Of a stretch of 64,000 nt of DNA, positions 44,445-52,608 are shown in pieces. How positions within the stretch are numbered: position 1 is the first letter of the stretch; each line of letters begins with the position of its first letter. Made by a program: the position numbers and the translations under genes. The stretch comes from CAWEQO01 sp963811225 (GTDB taxonomy: Bacteria; Chloroflexota; Anaerolineae; Anaerolineales; Anaerolineaceae): the NCBI GenBank assembly GCA_963811225.1, contig CAWEQO010000004.1, positions 248,001 to 312,000 of the forward strand, in the 5' to 3' direction. Under the pieces are notes generated by a model. The model saw only the letters and a list, made by a program, of their open reading frames with translations. It had not been told where the DNA came from and made no database searches.

Positions 44445-46190
44445 TTGCCCAAAGCTGAGAAACGCTGGGAATCCTTGATTGCGTGGGGACTGGTTGTGAT
44501 CCTTTTCCTGTCAGGCTGCGCGGCGCCAGCGATGGCGCCGGCCTCTTCGCCAACGCTGGCAGCGCCCACGCCGAAACCCACTCGCACCGCACCGGCTGAG
44601 ACGGCAGCGCCCACTGCCAGCCCAGCCCCCGAGACCATCATTCCAACCTTTTGGACAGCTTGGATCTCTCCGGCTGTGCCGCAGGGGCTTAGCAGCCGCA
44701 TCCAGTGGCCGGAGAACTCGTCGGAGGCACAGCAGTCTTCACAGGCGGATTTCGACCTGGTGATGCAGCCGCAGAACCAGGCCGCCAGGTCGGCGCAGAT
44801 GCCGGTGACGGCCGAGGCGCAGGTGGATATCCCGGTCGAGTGGGTGTATGCCCTGGTTGCGCCCTTCCCAACCGTGGCGGACGGCGTCACACAGGCGGAA
44901 CTGCAGGCAGCCTGGCACGGCCAGCCGGACGAGACCTTTGGCGGCAGTCCGCTGCTGATGGAGCCCAGCACTCGGGAAACCTTCGCAGTGTTGTGGGGGG
45001 AGCCAGAACCGGATGCGGTGAAAATCTTGGACGCAGGTGATCTGCTGGATGTGGCCTGGGAGGAGCGGCCCGCTTGGGCCATCGTGCCGTTCGAGCAGTT
45101 GGAGCCGCGCTGGAAGGTGCTGCGTGTCGATGATCGCTCCCCGCTGGACAAGAATTTCGCGGCTTCCGCCTACCCGCTGACGGTGCACTTCGCTTTCCGT
45201 CCGGCGACAAAGGACAAGGCCAACTGGGCGCTGCCGCCCGAGGTGCAAGCTTCACTGCTGCCCACCGGCAACCGTGACGCTGCCAAGCTGACCGTGCTGA
45301 TCATGACCGGCGTGACTGCTATGGTGCGCGGCACAGCCTTGCGGATGGAAGAGGAGGGCGTCAACTACCCGGCAGAGCAGATCGGCAGTATCCTGCGCAG
45401 CGCCGACATCACCCACATCAGTAACGAAGCGCCTTTTTACGACGACTGCCCCCCGGCCAAACCCCTGCGGCGTGAGGCCCGGTTCTGTTCGGACCCGTCT
45501 TATATGGAACTACTCAAGACAATCGGTGCGGACGTGATCGAGCTGACCGGAAATCACGTGCTGGATTGGGGCCCGGACCCGTTCTTGTACACCCTGGACC
45601 TGTACGAACGGGATGGGCTGCGCTATTACGGCGGCGGCAGGAACAGTGAGGATGGGCGCAAACCGCTGATTGTAGAAGATCACGGCAACCACATCGCCTT
45701 CATCGGCTGCGACCCGGCCGGGCCGGAGAACATCCTGACCACGGCCAAGACGCCTGGCGCGGCTCGCTGTGACCTGGATTGGGAAGAGGGCGTCGTCACC
45801 GACTTGAGCAACCAGGGGATCGTGCCGGTGGTCACCTTCCAGGCGGTCGAGGTGGACGATATTAAGCCCACCTCCGCTCAGCGCCACGATTTCCTACCGA
45901 TGGCTGAAGCCGGGGCGGCAATCGTCAGCGGCAGCCAATCGCACGTCGCCCAAACCATGGCTTTCGCCGGTGACCACTTCATCCACTATGGCCTGGGCAA
46001 CCTGTTCTTCGATCAAATGGAGAAGTGGCAGCGACCGGCATTCATCGACAGGCACGTGATTTACGACGGTAAGTACATTGGCACAGAGCTGTTCACGACC
46101 ATGCTGGAGGACGCCTCGCAGCCGCGCCTGATGACGGCGGACGAGCGGGCGGACCTGCTGCAAAAAGCCTTTGCCGCGGCGGGATGGTAA
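44445..46190 (+). CDS. CapA-family lipoprotein (first of tandem pair)
   Basis: A 581-residue lipoprotein beginning at TTG 44445, with AAGGAG 6 bases upstream; the nearby ATG is in another frame. The lipobox FLSGCAA follows a hydrophobic stretch, then a Pro/Thr/Ala linker. Residues about 70-270 look like a periplasmic-binding-type domain (WVYALVAPFPTVADGVTQ, WAIVPFEQLEPRWKVLRVD). The CapA/PGA-cap metallophosphatase-like domain is about 280-581: TVLIMTGVTAMVRGTALRME, ITHISNEAPFYDDC, ELTGNHVLDWG, and IHYGLGNLFFDQM. CapA relatives help make or anchor poly-gamma-glutamate and other polymers; no pgsB or pgsC genes are present, so the substrate is open. The next gene is a paralogue. Confidence 0.85.
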   Translation: MPKAEKRWESLIAWGLVVILFLSGCAAPAMAPASSPTLAAPTPKPTRTAPAETAAPTASPAPETIIPTFWTAWISPAVPQGLSSRIQWPENSSEAQQSSQADFDLVMQPQNQAARSAQMPVTAEAQVDIPVEWVYALVAPFPTVADGVTQAELQAAWHGQPDETFGGSPLLMEPSTRETFAVLWGEPEPDAVKILDAGDLLDVAWEERPAWAIVPFEQLEPRWKVLRVDDRSPLDKNFAASAYPLTVHFAFRPATKDKANWALPPEVQASLLPTGNRDAAKLTVLIMTGVTAMVRGTALRMEEEGVNYPAEQIGSILRSADITHISNEAPFYDDCPPAKPLRREARFCSDPSYMELLKTIGADVIELTGNHVLDWGPDPFLYTLDLYERDGLRYYGGGRNSEDGRKPLIVEDHGNHIAFIGCDPAGPENILTTAKTPGAARCDLDWEEGVVTDLSNQGIVPVVTFQAVEVDDIKPTSAQRHDFLPMAEAGAAIVSGSQSHVAQTMAFAGDHFIHYGLGNLFFDQMEKWQRPAFIDRHVIYDGKYIGTELFTTMLEDASQPRLMTADERADLLQKAFAAAGW

Positions 46191-47905
46191 GGATGCGCCG
46201 GATCCGTTTCTTCCCCCTCGTGTTGTTGATCGTCGTCACGCTGGCATGCGGCGTGCAGGCATCGCCGATGCAAGTTGCCCGGCAGCGCGCCACCGAATCG
46301 GCTGCGGCCCTCCCGGAGCCGACTGGGGAAATTGTGCGCACCGCTGAACCTGCCCCGACCGGCACCCTGCTGCCCTCGCCCACGCCGGTCGCGGAGCCGG
46401 CGCTGTGGATCGATCCATCCATCCCGGCCGGGCTGCGCCAGTCGCTGCAGTTCCGCCAGCCGCCGCAGATGGCCGCATCTCCAGAGGAGGCTAACCTGCA
46501 CCTGGGTATCGCCTACGGCGGGCAGATGGCAGAATGGGTGTATGCGGTGGTGGCGCCCTTCCCGACCCTGACCGACGGCGTCTCGCTGCAGGACTTGCGC
46601 AATGTCTGGCGCGGCCAACCTGTTGACGTGCTGGATGGAGCGCCTTTGATGATGGCCGAGAGCACCCTGCGAGCGTTCGAGGGGGTGTGGGGCAAGGCGC
46701 AGGGCAACCTGATCCAGGTGGTTACGGAGCAGGACCTGCTGAGCATGGCCTGGCAGGAGCGGCCTTCCTGGGCGCTGGTGCCGTTCGAGCAGCTCGACCC
46801 GCGCTGGAAGGTACTGCAGGTGGATTCCAACTCGCCGATCGAGAAGACCTTCAACCGAGAGCGTTATCCGTTGACCATCAAGTTTGGCCTGGCTGAAACC
46901 GTGGGGGCGGATGAGGTCATTTTGCCGCAGAGTAATTACGATCCATCCCGGCTGACCACGGTGGTCGTGACGGGCGTCACCGCGCTGGTGCGCTCGACGG
47001 CGGCCAAGATGGAAGCCGAAGGGATGACCTACCCGGCCCAAGACATCATCGATTGGCTGCGCGGCGCAGACATCACCCATATCAGCAACGAGGTCTCCTT
47101 CGAGCCGCGCTGCCCGGACCCGAACCCCAACCAGACTTCGCTGGTGTTCTGCAGCAAGCCCGAGTACCTGGAACTGCTGGAATATTCCGGGGCGGACGTG
47201 ATCGAGCTGAGCGGCAATCACCTGACCGACTGGCGGGTGGATTCGCTGTCGTACACCCTAAACCTGCTGAAGGAGCACGGCGTTAAGTACTATGCTTCAG
47301 GTGAGAACCTGGAGGAAGCGCGCCAGCCCTTGCTGCTGGAGGATCATGGCAATAAGATCGCCTTCATTGGCTGCAACCCGGCCGGGCCAGAGACGGTCTG
47401 GGCGACCGAGACGCGGGTCGGCGCGGCCAGCTGCGATTACGAGGCCATGCAGGCCAAGATCGCCGAGCTGCGTCAACAGGGCTACGTGGTGATTGCCACG
47501 CTGCAGTACAACGAGAACTACAGCCTGAAGCCCACGGAATTCGAGGTGCGCGACTTCACACCCCTGGCCGAGGCCGGGGCGAGCATCGTCAGCGGCAGCC
47601 AGGCGCATTACCCTAAGGGCATGGCCTTCGTGAAGGACAGCCTGGTACACTTCGGCCTGGGCAACCTGTTCTTCGACCAGATGCGCGTGCCGGATGGCTT
47701 CCAGCCGGAGGTGTTCGACGCCGAGAGCCTGCCGATCGCCGGGACACGCCTGGAGTTCCTCGACCGGCACGTGATCTATGACGGCAAGTACATCAGCACG
47801 GAGCTGCTGACGGCCATGTTGGAGGATTACGCCCGGCCAAGGCCGATGACCCCGCAGGAGCGGGAGGCGTTCTTGAAAGGAACGTTCGCGGCCAGCGGAT
47901 GGTAG
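46184..47905 (+). CDS. CapA-family lipoprotein (second of tandem pair)
   Basis: A 573-residue paralogue of the preceding gene. ATG at 46184 overlaps the upstream stop by seven bases; ATG 46193 is an alternative. It has lipobox TLACGV after VLLIVVTL, the same binding-like domain (WVYAVVAPFPTLTDGVSL, WALVPFEQLDPRWKVLQVDS), and the CapA domain with TTVVVTGVTALVRSTAAKM, ITHISNEVSFEPRC, ELSGNHLTDW and VHFGLGNLFFDQM. Shared blocks run along the whole length, showing gene duplication. The two probably act at the outer face of the membrane. Metal ligands (Asn-His, Glu) appear kept in both copies. Confidence 0.85.
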   Translation: MVRMRRIRFFPLVLLIVVTLACGVQASPMQVARQRATESAAALPEPTGEIVRTAEPAPTGTLLPSPTPVAEPALWIDPSIPAGLRQSLQFRQPPQMAASPEEANLHLGIAYGGQMAEWVYAVVAPFPTLTDGVSLQDLRNVWRGQPVDVLDGAPLMMAESTLRAFEGVWGKAQGNLIQVVTEQDLLSMAWQERPSWALVPFEQLDPRWKVLQVDSNSPIEKTFNRERYPLTIKFGLAETVGADEVILPQSNYDPSRLTTVVVTGVTALVRSTAAKMEAEGMTYPAQDIIDWLRGADITHISNEVSFEPRCPDPNPNQTSLVFCSKPEYLELLEYSGADVIELSGNHLTDWRVDSLSYTLNLLKEHGVKYYASGENLEEARQPLLLEDHGNKIAFIGCNPAGPETVWATETRVGAASCDYEAMQAKIAELRQQGYVVIATLQYNENYSLKPTEFEVRDFTPLAEAGASIVSGSQAHYPKGMAFVKDSLVHFGLGNLFFDQMRVPDGFQPEVFDAESLPIAGTRLEFLDRHVIYDGKYISTELLTAMLEDYARPRPMTPQEREAFLKGTFAASGW

Positions 47906-47981
47906 GTTTTATATTTTTATTCTTTCAAAATGATCTCGTCTTTTGGAAGGAATAAAAGAGACAAAAAGATAGGAGGGATCC

Positions 47982-48620
47982 ATGAAGATCTACGATGTTT
48001 CACTTGCCATTCACCCGGCGCTGGTCACCTGGCCGGGCGACCCGGGCATCTCGCTCGAACGCGTCAGCAAGATCGAGGAGGGCGCGGACGCGAATGTCTC
48101 GCAGATCCAGATGGGCGTACACACCGGCACGCATGTGGACGCGCCATTCCATTTCGTGGCAGGGGGCAATACCATCGAGAGTCTAGCGCTGGACGTGCTG
48201 GTAGGGCAGGCGCAGGTGGTGCAGATCCCGGCGTCCGAGACGGTCATCGATGCGGATGTGCTGGAGCGGGCTGGGGTCGAGCCGGGGGTCAGGCGAGTGC
48301 TGTTCAAGACCGGTAACGCCGAGCACTGGCAGCGTGAGCCCGAGCGCTTCAAGGAGGACTTCGTGGCCATCTCGGTTGACGGGGCGGACTGGCTGGTGGA
48401 GCATGGCGTACGCCTGGTAGGGATCGATTACCTGTCGGTTGCTCCGTTCGACGCAGGCGTACCGACGCACGTCGCGCTGCTCAAGGCGGGCGTGGTTGCG
48501 CTGGAGGGGTTGGATCTATCTGAGGTGGAGCCGGGGACGTACGAGCTGTACTGCCTGCCGCTGAAGTTGAAGGGATCGGACGGCGCACCCGCACGGACCA
48601 TATTGATCGAAAGAGAGTAG
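47982..48620 (+). CDS. cyclase-family (kynurenine-formamidase-like) hydrolase
   Basis: A 212-residue metal-dependent hydrolase of the cyclase family. The signature HTGTHVDAPFHFVAGG supplies the metal-binding His and Asp residues, preceded by IHPALVTWPGDPG. GIDYLSVAPFDAG and THVALLKAGVVALEGLDLS are typical of the KynB (arylformamidase) branch. KynB hydrolyses N-formylkynurenine in tryptophan breakdown, but no kyn genes are nearby and many relatives act on other amides or lactones. The start has a strong AGGAGGG site at 47972. It is the last gene before a palindromic terminator. Confidence 0.88.
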   Translation: MKIYDVSLAIHPALVTWPGDPGISLERVSKIEEGADANVSQIQMGVHTGTHVDAPFHFVAGGNTIESLALDVLVGQAQVVQIPASETVIDADVLERAGVEPGVRRVLFKTGNAEHWQREPERFKEDFVAISVDGADWLVEHGVRLVGIDYLSVAPFDAGVPTHVALLKAGVVALEGLDLSEVEPGTYELYCLPLKLKGSDGAPARTILIERE

Positions 48621-48628
48621 AAAATGGC

Positions 48629-48686
48629 GAGAGCAGAGAGCAGTCAAACCCCCTCGATCGAGGGGGTTTGACTGCTCTCTGCTCTC
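48629..48686. terminator. 58-bp perfect palindrome between convergent genes
   Basis: Two perfect 29-base arms (48629-48657 and 48658-48686) with no loop, centred on CTCGATCGAG and containing CAAACCCCC/GGGGGTTTG. It separates the cyclase gene (stop 48620) and the FabL-like gene (stop 48698). Confidence 0.85.
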
Positions 48687-48697
48687 TAATCGCTGCT

Positions 48698-49477
48698 TTA
48701 ATTCGGCACCATTAAGGTGTAACCGCCATCCACCACGATCACCTGGCCGCGGATCATGCCGGCTTCGGGCTTGCATAAGAAGGCGACCACTCCGGCGACG
48801 TCTTCAGGGGTGACGATGCGCCCGGCGGGGGTATTCTCGATGGCGCGTGGAATGACGGTGGAATCGGCCAGAGCGGCGAAGTGCTTGAGGGCATCCGTCT
48901 CGACGATGCCGGGGGAGACGGCATTGACATGGATGCCGCGCGGAGCCAGCTCGACCGCCAGGTAGCGGGTCAGGGATTCGAGGGCAGCCTTGCTGGCGCC
49001 GACCGCAACGTAATCGGGCATGACGCGACTGCCGCCTGGGCTGGAGATGGCAACCATGGCTCCGCCGCCTCGCTTTTCCATCAACGGCACGGCTTTTTGG
49101 GCGGCGAACAGAAAGGCGCGGGCGTTAACGTCGATCGTCCAATCCCAGCCGGTGACCTTTTGCTCCATGGCCGGGCGGTTGAAACCCGAGGCGGCGTTGC
49201 TGATGAAGATGTCCAGGCCGCCGAAGTGGTCCTCGATCTGCTGGAACAGCTTCTCGATATCCTCGATCTTGGAGAGATTGGCCTGCACGACGATGGCATC
49301 CCGACCCATGTCCCGGATTTGGGCGGCAGCCTCTTCGGCAGGGGCCTTATTACGGTGGAAGTTGATGACCAGGTCGGCGCCCAGGTGGGCAAAGTGCAGG
49401 GCGATGGCGCGCCCGATGCCGCGTCCCGAGCCGGTGACCAGCACGGTTTTGTTCTCGAAGGGAAGGTCGGCGGTCAT
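48698..49477 (-). CDS. fabL: SDR enoyl-[acyl-carrier-protein] reductase III-like
   Basis: A 259-residue short-chain dehydrogenase. The cofactor loop TGSGRGIGRAIAL, then ISNAASG. The catalytic region has Ser in AISSPGG, and Tyr and Lys in DYVAVGASKAALE. Blocks such as GWDWTIDVNARAFLFAAQKA, SLTRYLAVELAPRGIHVNAV, TDALKHF, and MIRGQVIVVDGGYTLMV match Bacillus FabL closely, which reduces enoyl-ACP with NADPH. The alternative is a 3-oxoacyl reductase or other SDR. It lies 51 bases downstream of the DUF309 gene on the same strand. If FabL is right, it provides the last reductive step of fatty-acid elongation. Confidence 0.8.
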   Translation of the reverse strand: MTADLPFENKTVLVTGSGRGIGRAIALHFAHLGADLVINFHRNKAPAEEAAAQIRDMGRDAIVVQANLSKIEDIEKLFQQIEDHFGGLDIFISNAASGFNRPAMEQKVTGWDWTIDVNARAFLFAAQKAVPLMEKRGGGAMVAISSPGGSRVMPDYVAVGASKAALESLTRYLAVELAPRGIHVNAVSPGIVETDALKHFAALADSTVIPRAIENTPAGRIVTPEDVAGVVAFLCKPEAGMIRGQVIVVDGGYTLMVPN

Positions 49478-49528
49478 GGAGTCTCCTCATGTGAAAAGAG
49501 CGGGTCTAGGGTCCGGATTAATAAAGAA

Positions 49529-49942
49529 CTATTGCGTATATTCAACCGGTTTGAACGGCCAATCCGAAAGAGCAGAGATGCCCTCCGGGCCGGCGTGTAT
49601 CAACGTCTGCTCCACCTGCCTGGCATCCTGGCGCAGCTTGCCGACCCGGATGCCGCGGCAGACCTCTGGAAAAGGGTCGAGCCACTGCCAGCAGCGGCGG
49701 AAAACTTTGCGGGCGCCGATCCAGTTGCCGCGCCGGATATGGAGATAGGCCACTCCCACCTGCAGGATGCCGCGGTACAGGTCGCGGATCGGGCCCGGCT
49801 CGGACCGCCAGGCAGTTTCGAGAGCCTCGTGCGCTTCGAAGTACTCCCCGGCGTTGAACAGGCGCAGTCCGAGCACAGCCGACGGATGGAGCGGCCCGTC
49901 GCAGCAGGCGGAGATTTTCTGAGGGGAGAAGTTGGTTTCCAT
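49529..49942 (-). CDS. DUF309 protein
   Basis: A 137-residue all-helical protein. It contains the DUF309 core LRLFNAGEYFEAHEALETAW and LYRGILQVGVAYLHIRRGN with conserved His, Glu and Arg. A short N-terminus with CC may be disordered. The function of the family is unknown; the conserved polar residues in helices suggest a small-molecule or metal site. It lies upstream of the FabL-like gene in a two-gene operon. Confidence 0.85.
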   Translation of the reverse strand: METNFSPQKISACCDGPLHPSAVLGLRLFNAGEYFEAHEALETAWRSEPGPIRDLYRGILQVGVAYLHIRRGNWIGARKVFRRCWQWLDPFPEVCRGIRVGKLRQDARQVEQTLIHAGPEGISALSDWPFKPVEYTQ

Positions 49943-50110
49943 TGGTTACGTCCGGGCCGTGGATAGCTCCGGCCACCTTTTGGGATTATAGCACACGCTT
50001 CTCTCCGGCTGGATTTGTGATAGGATTATCCCTGCTGATGGTGTTTGCGTGCGCTGCAAGCCAGCAAATACCGCATTTCAGACATTTTCTCACACTTCTT
50101 TGAGGTTGGT

Positions 50111-51469
50111 ATGGTCGAAATCGACGACGCCGATATTCTCCCGCTGAGTTTAGAACATACATTTTGGACCTGGTCCGCCCAGGCGCATGTTAACCCGATC
50201 CCGGTCACGAAAGCCAAAGGGGTCTATTTCTGGGATGCGGACGGCAAGCGCTATCTGGATCTCAATTCGATGACCATGTGCGTCAATATCGGTCACGGCG
50301 ACGAGCGCGTGATCGAAGCCATGGTCGATCAGACACGCACCCTACCTTACGCTGCGCCTGGCATGGCGACCAGGCCGCGCGCCGAACTGGGCAAACTGTT
50401 GTCGGAAATAACCCCAGAGGGGTTGTCCCGTTTCCTGTTCACTTTGGGTGGGGCGGATGCCAATGAGAACGCGATCAAGCTGGCGCGGGGTTACACCGGG
50501 CGGCACAAAATCCTCACGCGCTACCGCTCGTATCATGGGGCCACCTTTGGAGCCATCGCCGCCACCGGCGATCCGCGTCGGGTGGCCTGGGAGCCGGAGG
50601 TAATGCCGGGGGTAGTGCACTTCCTCGACCCGTACCGTTACCGCTCCACCTTCCACCGCAGCAACCCAAAGATCACCGAGGCCGAGTTCACCCAGGATTA
50701 TCTCAATCACCTGGAGGAGATCATCCAGTTTGAAGGGCCCGAGACGGTTGCGGCGCTGCTGCTGGAAACGGTCACCGGCACCAACGGGGTGATCATCCCG
50801 CCGCAGGGCTACCTGCAAGGCGTGCGGGAAATCTGTGACAAATATGGTATCCTATTAATAGCCGATGAGGTCATGAGCGGCTTCGGGCGCACCGGCCAGT
50901 GGTTCGCCGTGCAGCATTGGGACGTCGTTCCCGATCTCATGACCATGGCGAAGGGGCTTACCTCTGCCTACGCTCCATTGGGGGCGGTGGCGATGAAAGC
51001 GGAGATCGCTGAAGCGTTCAATGAACGCGCCTTTCAGGGCGGATTGACCTACAACGCTCACCCGGTGTCGCTGGCTGCTGCGATTGCCAATATCCACGTG
51101 ATTCAGTCGGACCATCTCGTGGAGAAGGCCGCCGAGACCGGGAAAGCGATGACCGAAATGATGGCCGATATGGTCGACCAGCACCCGTCGGTGGGGGAGG
51201 TGCGCTCGATTGGACTGTTCGGGGTGATGGAACTGGTCAAAGACCGCAAGACGAAAGAGCCAATGGCCCCGTACAACGGCAGCAGTCCCGAGATGGAGGC
51301 TTTCCGTAAGTATTTGATTGCTCACGGCGTCTTTGCTTACACCCACTGGCACAGCCTGCTGCTGATCCCGCCGCTGATTATCACGCCAGAGCAGCTGGCG
51401 GAAGGGTTCGCAGTGATCGACCGGGCGCTGTACATCACCGACGCGTCCGCACGGGCGTATGGCAGGTAA
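50111..51469 (+). CDS. class III aminotransferase
   Basis: A 452-residue PLP enzyme of class III, read from ATG 50111 behind TGAGG; an earlier in-frame ATG at 50045 lacks a site. Landmarks are FWDADGKRYLDLNS, GGADANENAIKLARGYTGR, the cofactor segment LIADEVMSGFGRTGQWFA, and the Schiff-base Lys in MTMAKGLTSAYAPLGAV. It ends with a THWHSLLLIPPLII region. Relatives transaminate taurine, beta-alanine, 4-aminobutyrate or ornithine with pyruvate or 2-oxoglutarate. WSAQAHVNPIPVTKAKGVYF resembles the taurine/putrescine group. The substrate cannot be fixed. Single gene with a short gap to the reductase gene. Confidence 0.9.
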   Translation: MVEIDDADILPLSLEHTFWTWSAQAHVNPIPVTKAKGVYFWDADGKRYLDLNSMTMCVNIGHGDERVIEAMVDQTRTLPYAAPGMATRPRAELGKLLSEITPEGLSRFLFTLGGADANENAIKLARGYTGRHKILTRYRSYHGATFGAIAATGDPRRVAWEPEVMPGVVHFLDPYRYRSTFHRSNPKITEAEFTQDYLNHLEEIIQFEGPETVAALLLETVTGTNGVIIPPQGYLQGVREICDKYGILLIADEVMSGFGRTGQWFAVQHWDVVPDLMTMAKGLTSAYAPLGAVAMKAEIAEAFNERAFQGGLTYNAHPVSLAAAIANIHVIQSDHLVEKAAETGKAMTEMMADMVDQHPSVGEVRSIGLFGVMELVKDRKTKEPMAPYNGSSPEMEAFRKYLIAHGVFAYTHWHSLLLIPPLIITPEQLAEGFAVIDRALYITDASARAYGR

Positions 51470-51536
51470 TCCGAAGAGCAAGCAAGTGTAACTTTTTCGG
51501 CGTATGATGCATCTATTAAGGATGCAGGAGTAAATT

Positions 51537-52538
51537 ATGGACTTTAATCTTTCAAATTTTTCAAAATCGGCACAAAGTGCTGAACCAAAGCACGTCAACG
51601 TATTGATCCTGGGCTCAGGCCCGGCGGGAATGTCTGCGGCGCTGTACGCGGCCCGGGCCGAGTTGGAACCGCTGGTGCTGACCGGTACTGCCCTGGGTGG
51701 GCAGGCCAGCCTGACCCACGTGATCGAAAATTATCCCGGATTCCCCGAGGGGGTCGGCGGACTGCAATTGGGTGAGTTGTTCCAAAAACAGGCCGAGCGT
51801 TTCGGCGCCCGTTTCGAGTTCGACCTGGCAACGGAAGCGGACCTATCCAAGCGGCCATTCCATGTGACTACAGAGAGCGGCACCGAGTACCTGGCCGAAA
51901 CCCTGATTATCACTACCGGAGCCAGCCCGAACCACCTGAATGTACCCGGCGAGGAACGATTGACCGGGCGGGGCGTGTCCTACTGCGCCACTTGCGACGG
52001 TTGGTTTTTCAAAGAGAAGAGTGTGATCGTGGTTGGTGGCGGCGACAGCGCTCTGGAAGAGGGCATTTTCCTCACCCGCTTTGCTTCGAACGTGAATGTC
52101 GTTCACCGGCGTGATCAGCTGCGGGCCGGAGCAATTCTCCAGCGCCGGGCGGAGAATAGCCCCAAGGTCCAGTTCACCTTCGATACCGTCGTGACCGAAA
52201 TTATCGGCAATGAGGCGGTGGAAGCCGTGCAGTTGAAGAACGTCAAGACCGGCGAAGAGACACTCTACCCGGTCGACGGTGTGTTTATCTTCATTGGCCA
52301 TCAGCCGAACACCGAGGTCTTCGAGGGCCAGTTGGAGATGGATCAAGCCGGTTACATCGTCACCGACGGTATGTCGATGAAGACCAGCGTGCCGGGCGTG
52401 TACGCGGCCGGGGAGGTCAACGACCCAAACTTCCGCCAGGTGGTCACCTCGGCGGGCATGGGCGCAGCAGCTGCCATCCAGGCGACCCGCTTCTTAGAGG
52501 AACACGCCTCGGAGGAACCCGAGCGCGAAAGCGCATAA
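51537..52538 (+). CDS. trxB: thioredoxin reductase-like flavoprotein
   Basis: A 333-residue FAD/NAD(P)H disulfide reductase. The FAD loop is ILGSGPAGMSAALYAAR. The redox motif is CATCDG with two Cys. The NADPH site is IVVGGGDSALEEGIFL, followed by VHRRDQLRAGAIL. The C-terminal FAD motif is GVYAAGEVND. The arginines of HRRDQLRA favour NADPH, as in thioredoxin reductase. The enzyme should reduce thioredoxin in the cytoplasm. AGGAG precedes ATG 51537. The stop lies within a long palindrome shared with the convergent LysM gene. Ferredoxin-dependent or atypical variants exist, but the cofactor motifs look canonical. Confidence 0.92.
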   Translation: MDFNLSNFSKSAQSAEPKHVNVLILGSGPAGMSAALYAARAELEPLVLTGTALGGQASLTHVIENYPGFPEGVGGLQLGELFQKQAERFGARFEFDLATEADLSKRPFHVTTESGTEYLAETLIITTGASPNHLNVPGEERLTGRGVSYCATCDGWFFKEKSVIVVGGGDSALEEGIFLTRFASNVNVVHRRDQLRAGAILQRRAENSPKVQFTFDTVVTEIIGNEAVEAVQLKNVKTGEETLYPVDGVFIFIGHQPNTEVFEGQLEMDQAGYIVTDGMSMKTSVPGVYAAGEVNDPNFRQVVTSAGMGAAAAIQATRFLEEHASEEPERESA

Positions 52539-52608
52539 GCGTTAATAGGAATCAGAAAACCGGATGCTCTCAAAGCATCCGGTTTTCTGATTCCTATTAA
52601 CGCTTATG
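52534..52608. terminator. 75-bp stem-loop enclosing both stop codons of convergent genes
   Basis: Perfect 35-base arms (52534-52568 and 52574-52608) around CTCAA. TAA of trxB (52536-52538) and TAA of the LysM gene (52606-52604) occupy mirror positions in the arms. The A4-GC-stem-T4 core is a classical bidirectional terminator. Confidence 0.88.

Noticed and set aside
44011..44478. 155-codon open frame before the first CapA gene
   Set aside because: No ribosome site, no recognisable protein features, and it overlaps the well-supported CapA start in another frame.
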